A stretch of 64,000 nt of DNA from Datnioides undecimradiatus (taxonomy: Eukaryota; Chordata; Actinopteri; Lobotiformes; Datnioididae): NCBI GenBank assembly GCA_008933995.1, contig WARS01000048.1, positions 6,110,938 to 6,174,937 on the forward strand, given 5' to 3'. Shown piece by piece: positions 27,126 to 39,600 of the stretch (positions are counted from its first letter, which is position 1; every line of letters starts with the position of its first letter). The notes below the pieces were generated by a model. The model ran no database searches, was not told where the DNA came from, and saw only the letters and a list, made by a program, of their open reading frames with translations. Position numbers and translations under genes: made by a program.

Positions 27126-30100
27126 TCAGGGCATGTACTTCATTCCTTTCATCCTAGGAATGATTTGCATGTCTCTGATGTCATCATGCTGAAGCAGCCA
27201 ACACAAGTAACGCTCTGACCCCTTGCCCCATCCACTAGTGAGGAGTGATTTCACTTGACGCATGTTAATATACCATTTGTAGGATTGCTCTGGCACTGCA
27301 TGGTGCCTGAGGGCCTCCTGTACCATCTCAGGGGTGGAATGACGTTCGCCAAGACCCACAGTCTCACCCAGACCCAGGAGAAGGTCAGCAGCTTTGGCTT
27401 TGCTCTGCCCAGTTCCCTCCACATATGCCTGGTAGAAGGGAACTCCTAGGTGGTCCATCTCGGTCAGCCAGACAGCACCACCATATTTCTCTATCAAGAC
27501 CCTCTCGCCTTTGCGTGTCAGTTTTCTACCAAACTGTGGCTGTCCATCTTGGACCCACTCTGAGCAGTCAGCAGATGGCATCATGGGTATGGCCTGATCA
27601 AGGGGGATTCTTGGGAGTGGGCTTTTGCCATCCAGCTTACTCAGCATGGCTGTAACATGTGTGAGGGTCCCAGCAGTGTTGATGATAATATCAGAGTGTC
27701 TCTTCAACATAGACTTGGTAAGATGAGCCAAGTATCCCTCTGCTATGGAAATGGCTTTGTCCATGTCACCCAACACTTCACACTCCACATGGTAAAATTG
27801 GTTCAAGTGTGTAGCATCAGGATCCTTCCCTCTGAAGCTGGGAGAGATGTAGTAGGTCCCTGGCAGGTTCTCCTGGAAGCGAAGGAAGTATTCAAGCACA
27901 AATTGCATTGAGTCGGCCAGGTAGACATCCTTGCCCAGCAGGTAAACAGAAACTGGTTCTGAGTCAGAATCCCAAGCCCTTGGTGAGGAGATGGTGTCTG
28001 TGGTCCAGAGGGGTCAGAGCATATGAGAATTAGCGAAAATGTGAAACTCCCACTGTGCTGTGGAAAAAATTGTTCTGAATCTGGAACAGGTTGTACAGTG
28101 GCTCTTGATATGGCATGGAGTGAGACTGGGGTCTTCCATGAGCGTGGAGGGACTGCACTGGGTAATTTTGTATGGATCTCTTTGAGGGGTGTCAGGGTCA
28201 GCAGCTGGAGCCCATCTAGTGATGTCACATATCCAGGGTAGCTTTGGAAGCATTCTGGTTGCTGCTCAGCAGGACTAATCCCGTCTGGTGAAGGTAAGAG
28301 AGGGATCAACTAGGCGTGAGCATAGTCTATCTCAAAGCCCTCAAAAGATAGAGTGCAACCTCGAGCTCTCATAGTTTCCTCCAGTAGTCGGGCAACTTTA
28401 TAAGCAGCTAAGATCAGTGCTTTGTAATCAGCTTCCTCTAGTTTGAAGATGTCACTGGACAGTGGTTTCCGTGGTACCACAACAGTCAATCCGAGAGAGT
28501 TTTGGTACGGTGTCAGGAAAGCGACATGCTCACTGTCTTCCCATACTCTCCATTGTTGCTGCTCTCCACGTACGATACGACTGAACAGATTATCATGGAA
28601 AGCATCTCCAAAAAAGTCAAAACAAGAGGGTGCATTTGGTGTTGGCAGTCCATTTCTAATCTTGGCTTGAACCTGGGCCAGTGCTCCATCCTCCCAGCAT
28701 GGGCCATTTTTTGAGGTGCAGTAACCAGGGTCATAGGTGTGGAATTCTTCTTCATTGGCAAGATGGGGTTGCCATTTTGGCTCTAGGCCATGTAGTGGGA
28801 GCAGTTTGATTTGTGCTTGCTGCCCAGGGGCTGGATAGAAAACCATGGCACATCGCTGCACCCCCAATCGCTCACACAGCAAGCTAGACACAGCTCTTGC
28901 TCCCTGTAGCATAGCCACAAAATCTGGTGTAGGTAATTGAAAGATGCAGCTTGCTCCACTAAGACTTTTTCTTGTCAGAATTGTTGACCCAGGGATCCAG
29001 GGTCTGTGACTAAGAAATGCAACCAGATCATCTGTTTCCCATATTACATCAGAGAAATTCTTCAGGGGTCTCAAGACCTCTACTCTTGAAATGCCATTAA
29101 CCTCTGAGGCCACAAACATCACACCAGCATTTGTTTCAATAATGGCATCCCCTTTATTGTCCACGGCAATGACTCCTACACAGATCCCATTCAGGTTTTC
29201 AGCCATCACTTCTCTACATGCCTGCCTTAGACTGTACCCTTTGTGATGGTACAAACTAGCAATTTTCTGTGCAACAGTGTGTCTTAGAAATACATCTCCA
29301 TCTCCGGAGCAGGTAATAGCTACCTTATCATCAGCATATATCCCTGCCCCTACTACTGCTGTATCCCCAACTCGTCCCTTCAGCTTCCTACTAACCCACC
29401 TGTGGAGGATGCAGCAATAACCCCATGCCAATGGTCTAAAGCCACCGCTCCAACTGTCTGAGGGTGATTGTTTTTTGAGCTGTTTGCACCACTGAGCTTT
29501 GCAGTTAACTCTCTGTGACGTATATCAGTGTAGAAATACTCGGGCCCAACAGGCTTCTGGTTCTCCTCTATCCCTTGCAAAAACTCCTCAGCCCCTTCTC
29601 CAGCAATGAGTGCATGTAAGCTTTTCTCCATCACACATCTGGCTGCTTTTATTGGGTTCTTCACACTTTTTACACATGCAACAGATCCGGACCTCATTAT
29701 GTTGCCATCTGCGATGGTTGCCTCCATTTCGTTTGTGCCGTCTTTGTTGAACACTGACCCTTTTCCTGCATTGAATAGAAAGCAGTCCTCCAGGGCTTCC
29801 ACTGATCTCTGAACTGCATCCAGACTCCTGCCCCCTTGTTGAAGGACTTGGGATCCTAGGGTTAACGGCTGTCTGTAGAGCAAACTCAATAACTCCGGTC
29901 ACTTCAGGGTTCAGCATCATCTCCTCTCCAGCACCACCATGGATTAAGAGTGTGTAGTCTTTGCTCATGGCAGAGGTGGAGTCAACATTTGTTTTGCTCT
30001 TGTTTGGGCTCTCTGGGCAGTGACACGGCCCTCCATTGATTTTCTCTGTTTGGCCTTGTTTCAGTAGACACTCCAGGGCTCCATTTGGCATGCAATTGCA

Positions 30101-32805
30101 TATCTAACAGCTACAAGCATGACTAACTTTAAGTTTTTCCTCAGGCTTTCTTGAAGCTTTTCCAGTGCCAGAGCAAAGCTCCCTTTCCCAGTAAGCACAA
30201 TACGAACCTTATCTCTTTTTCCAAGGTAAGTCACTGCAAGCTGATCTTGGGCATAAACATTCCCTACTCCACATTCTACACCCTCCATCAGATCTGTACC
30301 TGTTAGGTACACAGATGGACATCCAAAGGGGTCCAGGTACTTCTTCAATGGGTTATCAGCTGGCATGACTGACGCAGGACAGCTATATATGGACCAACTC
30401 CTTGACCACTTTTGGTATTTCTGATGAGGCTCTTGTGCTCAAGAAATGCAACATGGAACAGGTGTAGGAGGTCATTAGTGTAGTGTATGGTGTTATCTGG
30501 GCGAATGCATAATGCCAAGGTACTGACTAACTTGCGAGAATGCATGGTGAGTGAGTATGTCGGATCACATCTGCCAAGTTTGTAGTGGCGCATATGGGTT
30601 GGTGTGACAAGCATGTGATTGGCAGCAGATTCCCCAAGAGTCTGCTTTAGGGACAGTTGCAAAGAGAAGTTTATCCAAGCATCATACAGGCCTCTCTGCT
30701 CTCTAAGAGTAGAAAAGACATCAGGATAGGCGGGCACATCAAAAGTGAGAGCTGAATTTGTTGCTTGTAAGGAAGTGTTTGATTTGGTAGTAGTCACACT
30801 TGGCAAGGAGAATGTTTGGGAAGTTGGGCAAACAATATTGACATTAGTATTGTTGGATGTAAAAGACTCATTTGTGCTTTTTGTCTCAGTGTGGATTAGA
30901 TTTAAGTCAACAGTCTCAGACAGTTTGTAAACACACTCAGTAAAAAGGACAGCCACCATCCCATCCACAGCACTGTGCTCAAACACCATCCCAGCTGTGC
31001 TGTCCTTAAACACCACCAGGTTCAACACCTGTTCAAAAAAAAGTAAACATTTGTTAGTTACCACTGAAAACCCTGCTTTTCAATGAAAAAAAGTTTTTGA
31101 GGGAGAAAATGTTTTTTTTTTAAATTGTATACATGCATGGGAACATTTTTCTTTACAAGATCAGACTGATTAAGCCTACTTTTAGCATTGATGTAACCTA
31201 CTGACTGGCTGTTGTGGTGATTCTTCTTCCACTGCTCTGACAGTATTTTGATATAAGAGAAAATTTAATGTCAAATAATAATTACCACTTAATGCTGATA
31301 ATCTGAACTAATGTTATATGATTTATTGTTTATTTCTTAATAATAGTATTGAAATTGTCTTTCAATACTAGTGCTTGTAATGAGGTTTTAATGAGGTTAT
31401 GTTACTTATTTGTGTTGTTTGTTTGATTTGGCATGTAAACACAAAAGGCTAAGATTAAGGAGCAACGTGCACTGAAGTTTCTGTCCAATACCTTGTCGTA
31501 GTATCTCAGACATGGACTGTCTCCTGCTCCTCCCAGCCTCACTGCATTCAGGGTATCAGCTAGGTCAGACGGTGCATTGCACTCCTCCAGACAGAGTGTC
31601 AGCATAGCACTTTCCATCAGCCCCAGTAATGCCGCTGCATCCTCCTTGCCCCAGGATCTTTCCTGGTGGCAGCCCAGGCTCTACGCTCCAGAGCTGAGAG
31701 GTTGCATATGGCAGAGGGATCATTGTGTTTTTCTGCTCTGGGCTGATCCATCACCTGAGCCAGCTGGTTGTAGATATCATTGAATGATCGAGCAGAAACT
31801 GGCCCACCAGTGCTGGGACGCCAAAGTATGTCAACAGGGAAGACTCCTCCAACACAGGTGATGATAGCATGGAGGCTATCTGGGTAGAGCTGGAAATGGA
31901 ATGACTAAGTTATTGATTTAAAATTTCTCAAGACAACACTTATTGAGTAAGTGAACATCAGGCTTTTTGCTGCCCTCTCTGTTTCAAGCCTGTTGCCACT
32001 GTAACCACTGTAACGGTTAAAATTTAGAACAATAAATGTTCCCTCAAGTTGTGTCCTTCTAGTACTTCTCACCTTAATTTCATCTTGATGCCTGCCAGGA
32101 ATTCGGCTGGCAGCAAATACCTCAGATTGCTGTGTGCGCATCATGGGCACATTGCCCTGTAGTAACAAGGGCTCACTGTACAGCTTTGCTGCTGCCCAGA
32201 GCAGGGCAGCTGCCCTCCCCAACTGGGTACATCTCTTTGCTTGGGAAGGAAGAAGAAGAACAGGGAAGGCTGTGGATGTGGGCAGGGGGTCAGCACAAGA
32301 CAGCAGACCTCTCTTGAACTGCGCCGTCACCCAGTTCTCCTGGCCGGCAGCTATTGTTGCCAGTTTTTGTTGGGCCTCTTGAAGGAGCTCCCTCTGCTGT
32401 TCCATTGTACTTTTGAACGCAGGGTAAAGGTCAGGACTCAAAGTGAGCTGCAGGACACGGCTCACTTCTCTTAAGGTAACATCCAGCTCTGGAACAGGGT
32501 AGTTGAGAAGAGCCATCCTGTTCATACAGAGGAGGCTTGACAGAGAATAAAAGACAAGGGTGAAATGGTTAATGGTGACTGGTGGTGTGGTTATTGATTG
32601 ACTATATAGTGCAGTGTACATGCAGCAGCATAAGAGACATATGAGGAACAGAAAAAATGATTCATGTGCATGTCACGTGTATTCATGCAACTTAATACCA
32701 GGACAGTTTTTACATGTATTTTAGGACTTATCTCCAGCAAACATGTATTTAATGTATTTATCATACTTAAACACATGGCAATTAAACACAAGCGGTGAGT
32801 AAAAA
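27106..32805 (-). repeat. Left arm of a large inverted duplication
   Basis: This arm is homologous, in reverse complement, to about 47066-53180. The homology covers the whole gene, its introns in part, and about 290 bases of upstream intron (shared phrase 'gcttgtgtttaattgccatg'). It stops within some 20 bases after the stop codon. Intron 2 differs in length: 463 bases here, 861 in the other arm. Confidence 0.85.
27126..32516 (-). pseudogene. Copy A of the acyltransferase-asparaginase-HIT-aaRS fusion, disrupted
   Basis: An inverted, diverged copy of the gene at 47366-53160, with the same three exons: 32073-32516, 31492-31889 and 27126-31028. All domains are recognisable, including EHSAVDG, QTVGAVALD, DYAHA and GWGKGSERYLCW (Met to Lys against copy B). 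The frame is broken many times. Exon 2 has a net four-base loss near 31650-31680. There are single-base losses near 30363, 30081 and 29386, and a one-base gain near 29866. A Lys codon has become TAG at 28310-28312. The 28010-28210 segment is scrambled by several indels. Exon 1 is intact. The linker after EHSAVDG is longer and strongly diverged. I read it as a pseudogene; if the lesions were sequence errors, it would be a second functional paralogue. Confidence 0.75.
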
Positions 32806-33961
32806 CCTGACAGGTGTTGAGCTATACTAATTACTATATTACCATTAATAATAATACAGATGAGGCTTGGATGAGAGACAGCAATGGAGAGAGAGGAAAG
32901 ATAGTTGGTGGGAGATTTAAAGAAAGGTAATGTAAGTCATTATGCCTGATAGCACATAGGGATGGCCTTGGGTAATGTGACATCACCATTAAGGTGATGT
33001 CTATAATTGTCTATAATTATGTCTTTGCTGATAAGTGTACCAACTCTGCATCTTACAATGGAATCCCAGCATTTCTGGACAATATTAGACACTGATGCCA
33101 GAAAAACCCATCTTTGGAGTTGGTCTGTAGGTCAAAAACCTGTTACTTGTGACTGGATGTGTGAAATAGCCTACAGATGACTGCTAGGTTGAATTTAAAG
33201 TCCTTTTAAAGAAATGATGGAAACTGAAATTGAAATTGATAATTGAAAAAAATTAATTGATGTCAGAAATACAGTTTTGGAAACCAGAAATAAGAATGTA
33301 TGCGATTATTTATTTATTCATTTATTTTATTAAAAAATAAATGAAAAAATAATCATTGTGCGATATGTGTCTTTAATGAACACGACAAAATAACAACACA
33401 ATAAAAGTTTAAATGCTGATTGGACATCTAAATTAAGTTGCCGTGCCATTTATGGCGTCACTCAGTTAGGCGTGCCAAATTCCTATTTTTAATAAAATCT
33501 GCTTTGATAACGGATATCTCCCGGTGCTACAGTTGGTCTACCACAGTCAGCTGTATTTTTTTGCCTCTGTTTAAGTTTAACATATCTAGGTCTGATGTTT
33601 CACAACTGCGTGTGCGGCGCGTAGGTTGATTAATAAATTTTATTTTATTGCATCCTCTTACAAATATTAGCATGGGAGAGATAAACAAGCTTTAAGTCTA
33701 GCCTAGACCACATTTAATTTATGCATTATTACAATTTGCTTGTTATTCTGATAAGCTGGATGAAGTTTATTTACAACAGCATAAGAAAACGCAGAATAAA
33801 ATCCACCAGGCAGTGTAAATATCACTGTAAATTCTACACAATTCTAATGTCAGAGCTTATAGAGACATAACATGCAGCCTCATTCATAGTGCAGATTCTT
33901 TTGTTTTTCCAAAGAACCCATTTTTAGCTGGTTTTAGAGTAGTATAAGTGATTTGATGCAT

Positions 33962-34035
33962 ATTTATTATATTATATTATATTATATTATATTATATTAT
34001 ATTATATTATATTATATTATATTATATTATATTAT
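33962..34035. repeat. (ATTAT)n pentanucleotide repeat
   Basis: About fourteen near-perfect ATTAT units in tandem. Confidence 0.95.
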
Positions 34036-34753
34036 GTGCCATTAGTAATTGTTATGGTCAGTCATAGCAGCCAATCATGTCATGATATGTAGAGTAAGTA
34101 GAAAAATTAACCTCATACTAGAACCGCAACACCCTAAGGCAGAAATTTATTTTTTTAAAGGATGATTTAAAATGAAGTAATATTCCAGTTCTAATAAATA
34201 AAAAAGTAAATCTGAGTGTAAACATTATACATTCATTAAGAATAGGTCACTGGATTGAAATAGCAGTGCATAGTAAGCAAGGAAACCGGACAAAAAATAC
34301 AAAGTCAGAGTAGAAACACCTTAATGCAGAAATACCGACAGTGCCAAGCTGAAGGGTCCGATTGGAGGTCATGATGTGAATAGAACCTTAATACGTACTC
34401 ACCTTTGTTCTGTGTCTTCTGTCCGGTTTGTGTAGGTGCTGCTACCTTGTGAATCCTACCAGTCACAGTCATATATATATACACACACGCACAGGAATGA
34501 TTGACATATGCTGTGAGGCAATTCCTCTAACGCTAAAATCTTAACAATGTCAGCAATGACTAATAGCAACAGAATCAGGACATAAGCTGCAAAGCCCCCA
34601 AAAACCCTCACACAAAATTCTGTAGGTGATGTTCAGACTCTTGCTAAAACAGCAGCAGCTCTGACATCTAGCATCTACATCTGGCTCTGCTCCATTTTGC
34701 TATATAGTCTTTGGAAGTCTGATAACGGCAGACTTACCTGCCTTGCGCATGCA

Positions 34754-34754
<1 letters not shown>

Positions 34755-34786
<32 letters not shown>
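34755..34786. repeat. (CA)n microsatellite
   Basis: Uninterrupted CA repeat after a short alternating GCAC stretch. Confidence 0.95.
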
Positions 34787-34790
<4 letters not shown>

Positions 34791-36699
34791 ACCTGTCAGT
34801 GTGTTAGCCAATGTCACCCATTAACCCCTGATTCTCGTTTCTTTTCTTCCTTTTGTTTTTTCGCACTCAAAAGATAGATGGCTGACAATTCCATTTGCAT
34901 TTTCAAAGGTTGAAGAAGCAGTGAAACATGACCATGAAACTCCACTTACATATGCCTCCCAGTCAACAGTATAAACATTAGGTTTTTGTGTGTCGGCTAA
35001 CCATGAGAATCACCCTAAGAGGGAGAGAAAAGCGTGACTGAATGCATCGACAAGATACAGGTGAGATCCGCTCAAGGGAAATGGGTGCTGAATGGAGCCA
35101 AACGCCAATTATGAACCAAGTAGTAAATAATGTCAGTAGTAAGAAAAAAGGTGTAACATCTTATTTCCCAATGCTAGATCAAATTCCATTCACTAAAGCA
35201 GAGTGAAAAATGTTTGACAGGTATGATCTCAGTTGCTTGTTTGATTAAATTATTTCTTTATTATTTGGTATTTCTCTTGAATTTACAACTAGCTCATTGA
35301 TGACAGGACAGATAACTCGTACATCAAATTGGAGCTCCTACAGCGAGTCATTCCCCAGCAATTATCTGAAACTGAGACATCAACTGCACTATCTTTTGGA
35401 GGAATGTTAAACACCGTTCAAAACTTTTTCATAAGCCATATCATCATTTATACCTCCAGTCCTGATTCAACTACATGGCTCACAAACAGTCAGGAATCAA
35501 AAATAATGTAAGTGGCTGATTTAGTTCAGGGATTAAGGTGTAGGTTTAGTTGAATCCCACACTGTAAATGGTTTTAGGCTCCAGTAATCCCATCAGGTCA
35601 CCTATTGAATCCTCTACTGTGCATTTTGTTTTCGGGGCAGTCATAGAAAAAAATTGTCACAGATTTTTGCTTTTGTTTGTTTGGTCTGCTTTCGTCCTGT
35701 TTTTTCTTGGCTTTATTTCAAAGTGCGATTGGCTGATTTCACTGAAGTCTAGAACTAAAAGTGTGCATTTATAAAAGTATCATAGATTTAAAAAAATATA
35801 TGTTTCATATTTTGCTGTTTCAGACAGTCTTCTGTGACAAGATCTATAACAACAGAATTTGAGGACAAAATTACATCTTGTGTTTTTCTTAAAATTAATA
35901 GTAGATAGCTGTAATCATGATCGATTGTCCTATTATGAGAGTAATCATTACTGTTAGTAAAGAATTTATGGGTAAAAAATTGAGTTTAGAGTTTTTTATT
36001 ATAAGAGAGTTTAGTAAGTCTGTTGTTACTTTTCTTTTGAATCTTATTATTGAGATAAAACGGCGTAGATAGAGGTCGGTTAAGGATTTATTGACAAACA
36101 CCTCTGGTAAGGTTCCTTCTATGTGAAACACTAATGAACAGAGGACACGGATGTATGTATTTTGTTGTGATGATCATGTTGATAAAAATGGGGGAACATG
36201 GGGAAATTTATGAACACAGAGCAGTGTTTGAATCTGTCTCATTAGAATTATTTTATCTTATCTTTTAGAACATTGACGTGGTTACCTGCACTTAGCATGC
36301 TTTATGTTTGAAGTACCTTAAAGTTCCCAATGTATGCAATGTTAATCATACAACAGGTTTTTTTGTTCAGTGTGTTTAACTGTGGTCTTTTCAGGAGCAT
36401 TGAACATGAATGTTGCCAAACCAGGCTAAGAGTCCATAATATAGCCTCTCTCTTTAACAACAAAGCATGACTAAAATCTATACCTGTTCATCAGCAAACA
36501 TCCTATGTATGCAGGAAGCAGAACTAACATTGACTGTATATGTATATGCATGCACACTCCATTATAGAAATCTTTTTAACCTCCAAACTATAGCTGCAAA
36601 TGTCTGTGTCTGTAGCCATAAGTCCCAGGATGCCAATGCCATCAAAACTCTTGCAAGTGCTGGTTGACTACATTTATCTAATAACTTTAATTTCAGTTA

Positions 36700-39600
36700 C
36701 TTTGCATGTTTTACAGATGGAAGCAAGACAGAGTGTATGGATGTGGCTGGTTTGCCAGATTAGACCAAGCAGCAGAAATTGAGCAGTGGCAGACTGGAAT
36801 TAGCAGGCTGTATAAAATGTTTTGATATTCTCAAACAGTTATTTATTTTTACAGTATTCCCCAGAGGAGGCGAGTTCTTATACCAGACCTAGCCACTACT
36901 GCAACCCATGACAGAAAGCAAAGGATTTTAATGTCAAACACCTGTACTTGGCGCTGCATCCATGAAGCCTCCCATCCCTCTCCACGAAACTAGCAGCTAA
37001 ACCACGCCCCCCCTGCTACCACACGTACATACAATGGTGCAAAAAAAAGAAAAAAGCTCAAAATCTGGCGTTACTTGTCCATGAAGTAGATTTTCCTTTT
37101 TTTAAGAAGAATGAACAGGCGAATAAATCAGTTCTAAGTTAATGATTAGCTGTGAATCAACAGAGACAGAGTGTATGGATGGCTGGGTTTGGCAGGGTAG
37201 AGCCCAAGCAGCCAGTGAGCAGAGTGGCAGACTGGAGTGCTTGAGCTACATTAAACATATACTGAGTAGATGAGTTGCAGGTGTGCAGGTAGACTGGCAG
37301 CCAGAGGGATTAAAGATATACACACCTACGAAACAAAAGGACAAATGGGGACCAATGAGGGAAACAAGAAGGAAGAAACAGTGGGAAAAGTACAAATGAC
37401 ATCATAACAGGAATTAATATTACAATGAAAAAGCTTCCGTGTTTGGATCTGACAAATTCATTCTCTTGTAACTATCCATCATGACCTTTTGGCAGCTGTA
37501 TGAACATGCGCTTCAGTCCACTTATTTCTTATTATAGATATGCTAATTGTTAAGTGTTTAATGGTACTACGTATATTATATTTCATATCAAAAGCGTATT
37601 TCCAACTTTCTTATCACTGTTGATATGTAAATCCAATTTATCAAATTATCAAGATAATTGATCTGTTTCACTCTCCAGTCTCTTTCTCACATACTGGTAA
37701 GTCAGTTATCTGATTTATACCTAGATAGTTCAACACGGCTGTCTTTGCATATTAAAATGTTATTTATTGTGAACGCATAAAACAATTTATATTTTCCTTG
37801 TTGACTTTTTGCAAATGTGTGAATAAACTGTCTGGTAACTTGAAAAATTAGTCCTTTCACTGGACTTGGCTAAATCCTGAAACAGACAGAGACAGTATTT
37901 CAATGTGACTGTATCTTATATGTATTTTTTTACATCTGACAAATAAAATGTTTGATATTCTCAAACTAGTTATTTATTTTGAAGTATTCCCGGGGAGGCG
38001 AGTTCTTATATCAGACCCAGCCACTACTGTATGAGCAAGAGAGAAAGCAAAGTTTGATGTCAAGCACCTGTACTTGGCGCTGCATCCATGAGCCACTCCC
38101 ATCCTCTCCACAGGCAACGCTAAACCCGCCCTGCTACCACCGCGTACATACAATGGTGCAAAAAAGAAAAAAAACAAATCTGGCGCGTTACTTGTCCATG
38201 GAAGTGAATTTTCCTTTTAAGAGAATGAACAGGCCAGATAAAATCAGTTCTAAGTTAATGATTAGCTGTTTTAGATCAACAGAGACAGGGAGTGTATGGA
38301 TGGCTGGGTTTGGCAAGATTAGGCCAAGCAGCCAAGTGAGCAGAAGTGGCAGACTGGAATTAGCAGAGCTACATTAAACATATACTGAGTAGATATGAGT
38401 TGCAGGTGGCTGGTAGACTGGCAGCCAGAGGGATTAAAGATAACACTACTGCGAGGAAACAAAGGACAAATGGGGACCAATGAGAAACAAGAAGGAAGGA
38501 AACAGTGGGAGGAAAATTACAAATGACAACATCATAACAGGAATTAATATTACAATGAAAAAAGCTTCCGTGTTTGGATCTGACAATTCATTCTCTTGTA
38601 ACTATCCATCATGACCTTTTGGCAGCTGTATGAACATGTAACTGATCCACTTATTTCTTATTATAGATAATGCTAATTGTTGAGTCAATTTATCAAATTA
38701 TCAAAGTAATTGATCTGTTTCACTCTCCAGTCTCTTTCTCACATACTGGTAAGTCAGTTATCTGATTTATACCTAGATAGTTCAACACGGCTGTCTTTGC
38801 ATATTAAAAATGTTATTTGTGTGAACATGAAGCAATTTACATGTTTTCCTTGTTGACTTTTGCAAATGTGTGAATAAACTGTCTGGTAACTTGAAAAATT
38901 AGTCCTTTCACTAGGACTTGGCTAAATCCTGAAGTGCCAGACAGAGACAGTATTTCAGTGTGACTGTATCTTATATGTATTTTTACATCTGACAAATAAA
39001 ATGTTTGATATTCTCAAACTAGTTATTTATTTTAGTATTCGGGCCGAGTTCTTATATCCAGGCCAAGCCACTACTGTATGACAGAGAAAGCAAAGTTTTA
39101 ATGTCAAACACCTGTGCGGCGCTGCATCCTGAGCCACTCCATCCCTCTCCCTGAGCAGCAGCTAAACGCATCCTGCTACCGCATTACATACAATGGTGCA
39201 AAAAAAGAAAAAAGCAAATCTGACGTTACTTGTCCATGGAAGTGAATTTTCCTTTTTTTAAGAGAATGAACAGACGAATAAAATCAGTTCTAAGTTAATG
39301 ATTAGCTGTTTAGATCGACAGAGACAGAGTGTATGGATAGCTGGGTTTGGCAGATTAGGCCAAGCAGCCAGTGAGCAAGTGGCAGACTGGAATTATGAGC
39401 TACATTAAACATATACTGAGTAGATGAGTGCAGGTGTGCAGGTAGACTGGCAGCCAGAGGGATTAAAGATATACACCTACGGAAACAAAGGACAAATGAG
39501 GGACCAATGAGAAACAAGAAGGAAGGGAAACAGTGGGAAAGAGTAGAAATGACATCATAACAGGAACAATATTACAATGAAAAAGCTTCGTGTTTTTGGA

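Larger units (their letters stand above)
32806..36700. other. Spacer, no gene seen
   Basis: AT-rich non-coding DNA with microsatellites. A 79-codon open frame on the minus strand at 35895-36131 has odd, strand-biased composition but matches nothing I know. Apart from the listed repeats I see nothing supported. Confidence 0.5.

Noticed and set aside
35895-36131. A 79-codon minus-strand open frame in strand-biased AT-rich DNA, resembling a mitochondrial insertion
   Set aside because: Its hydrophobic translation did not match any mitochondrial protein I could recognise, and it has no splice or start context.
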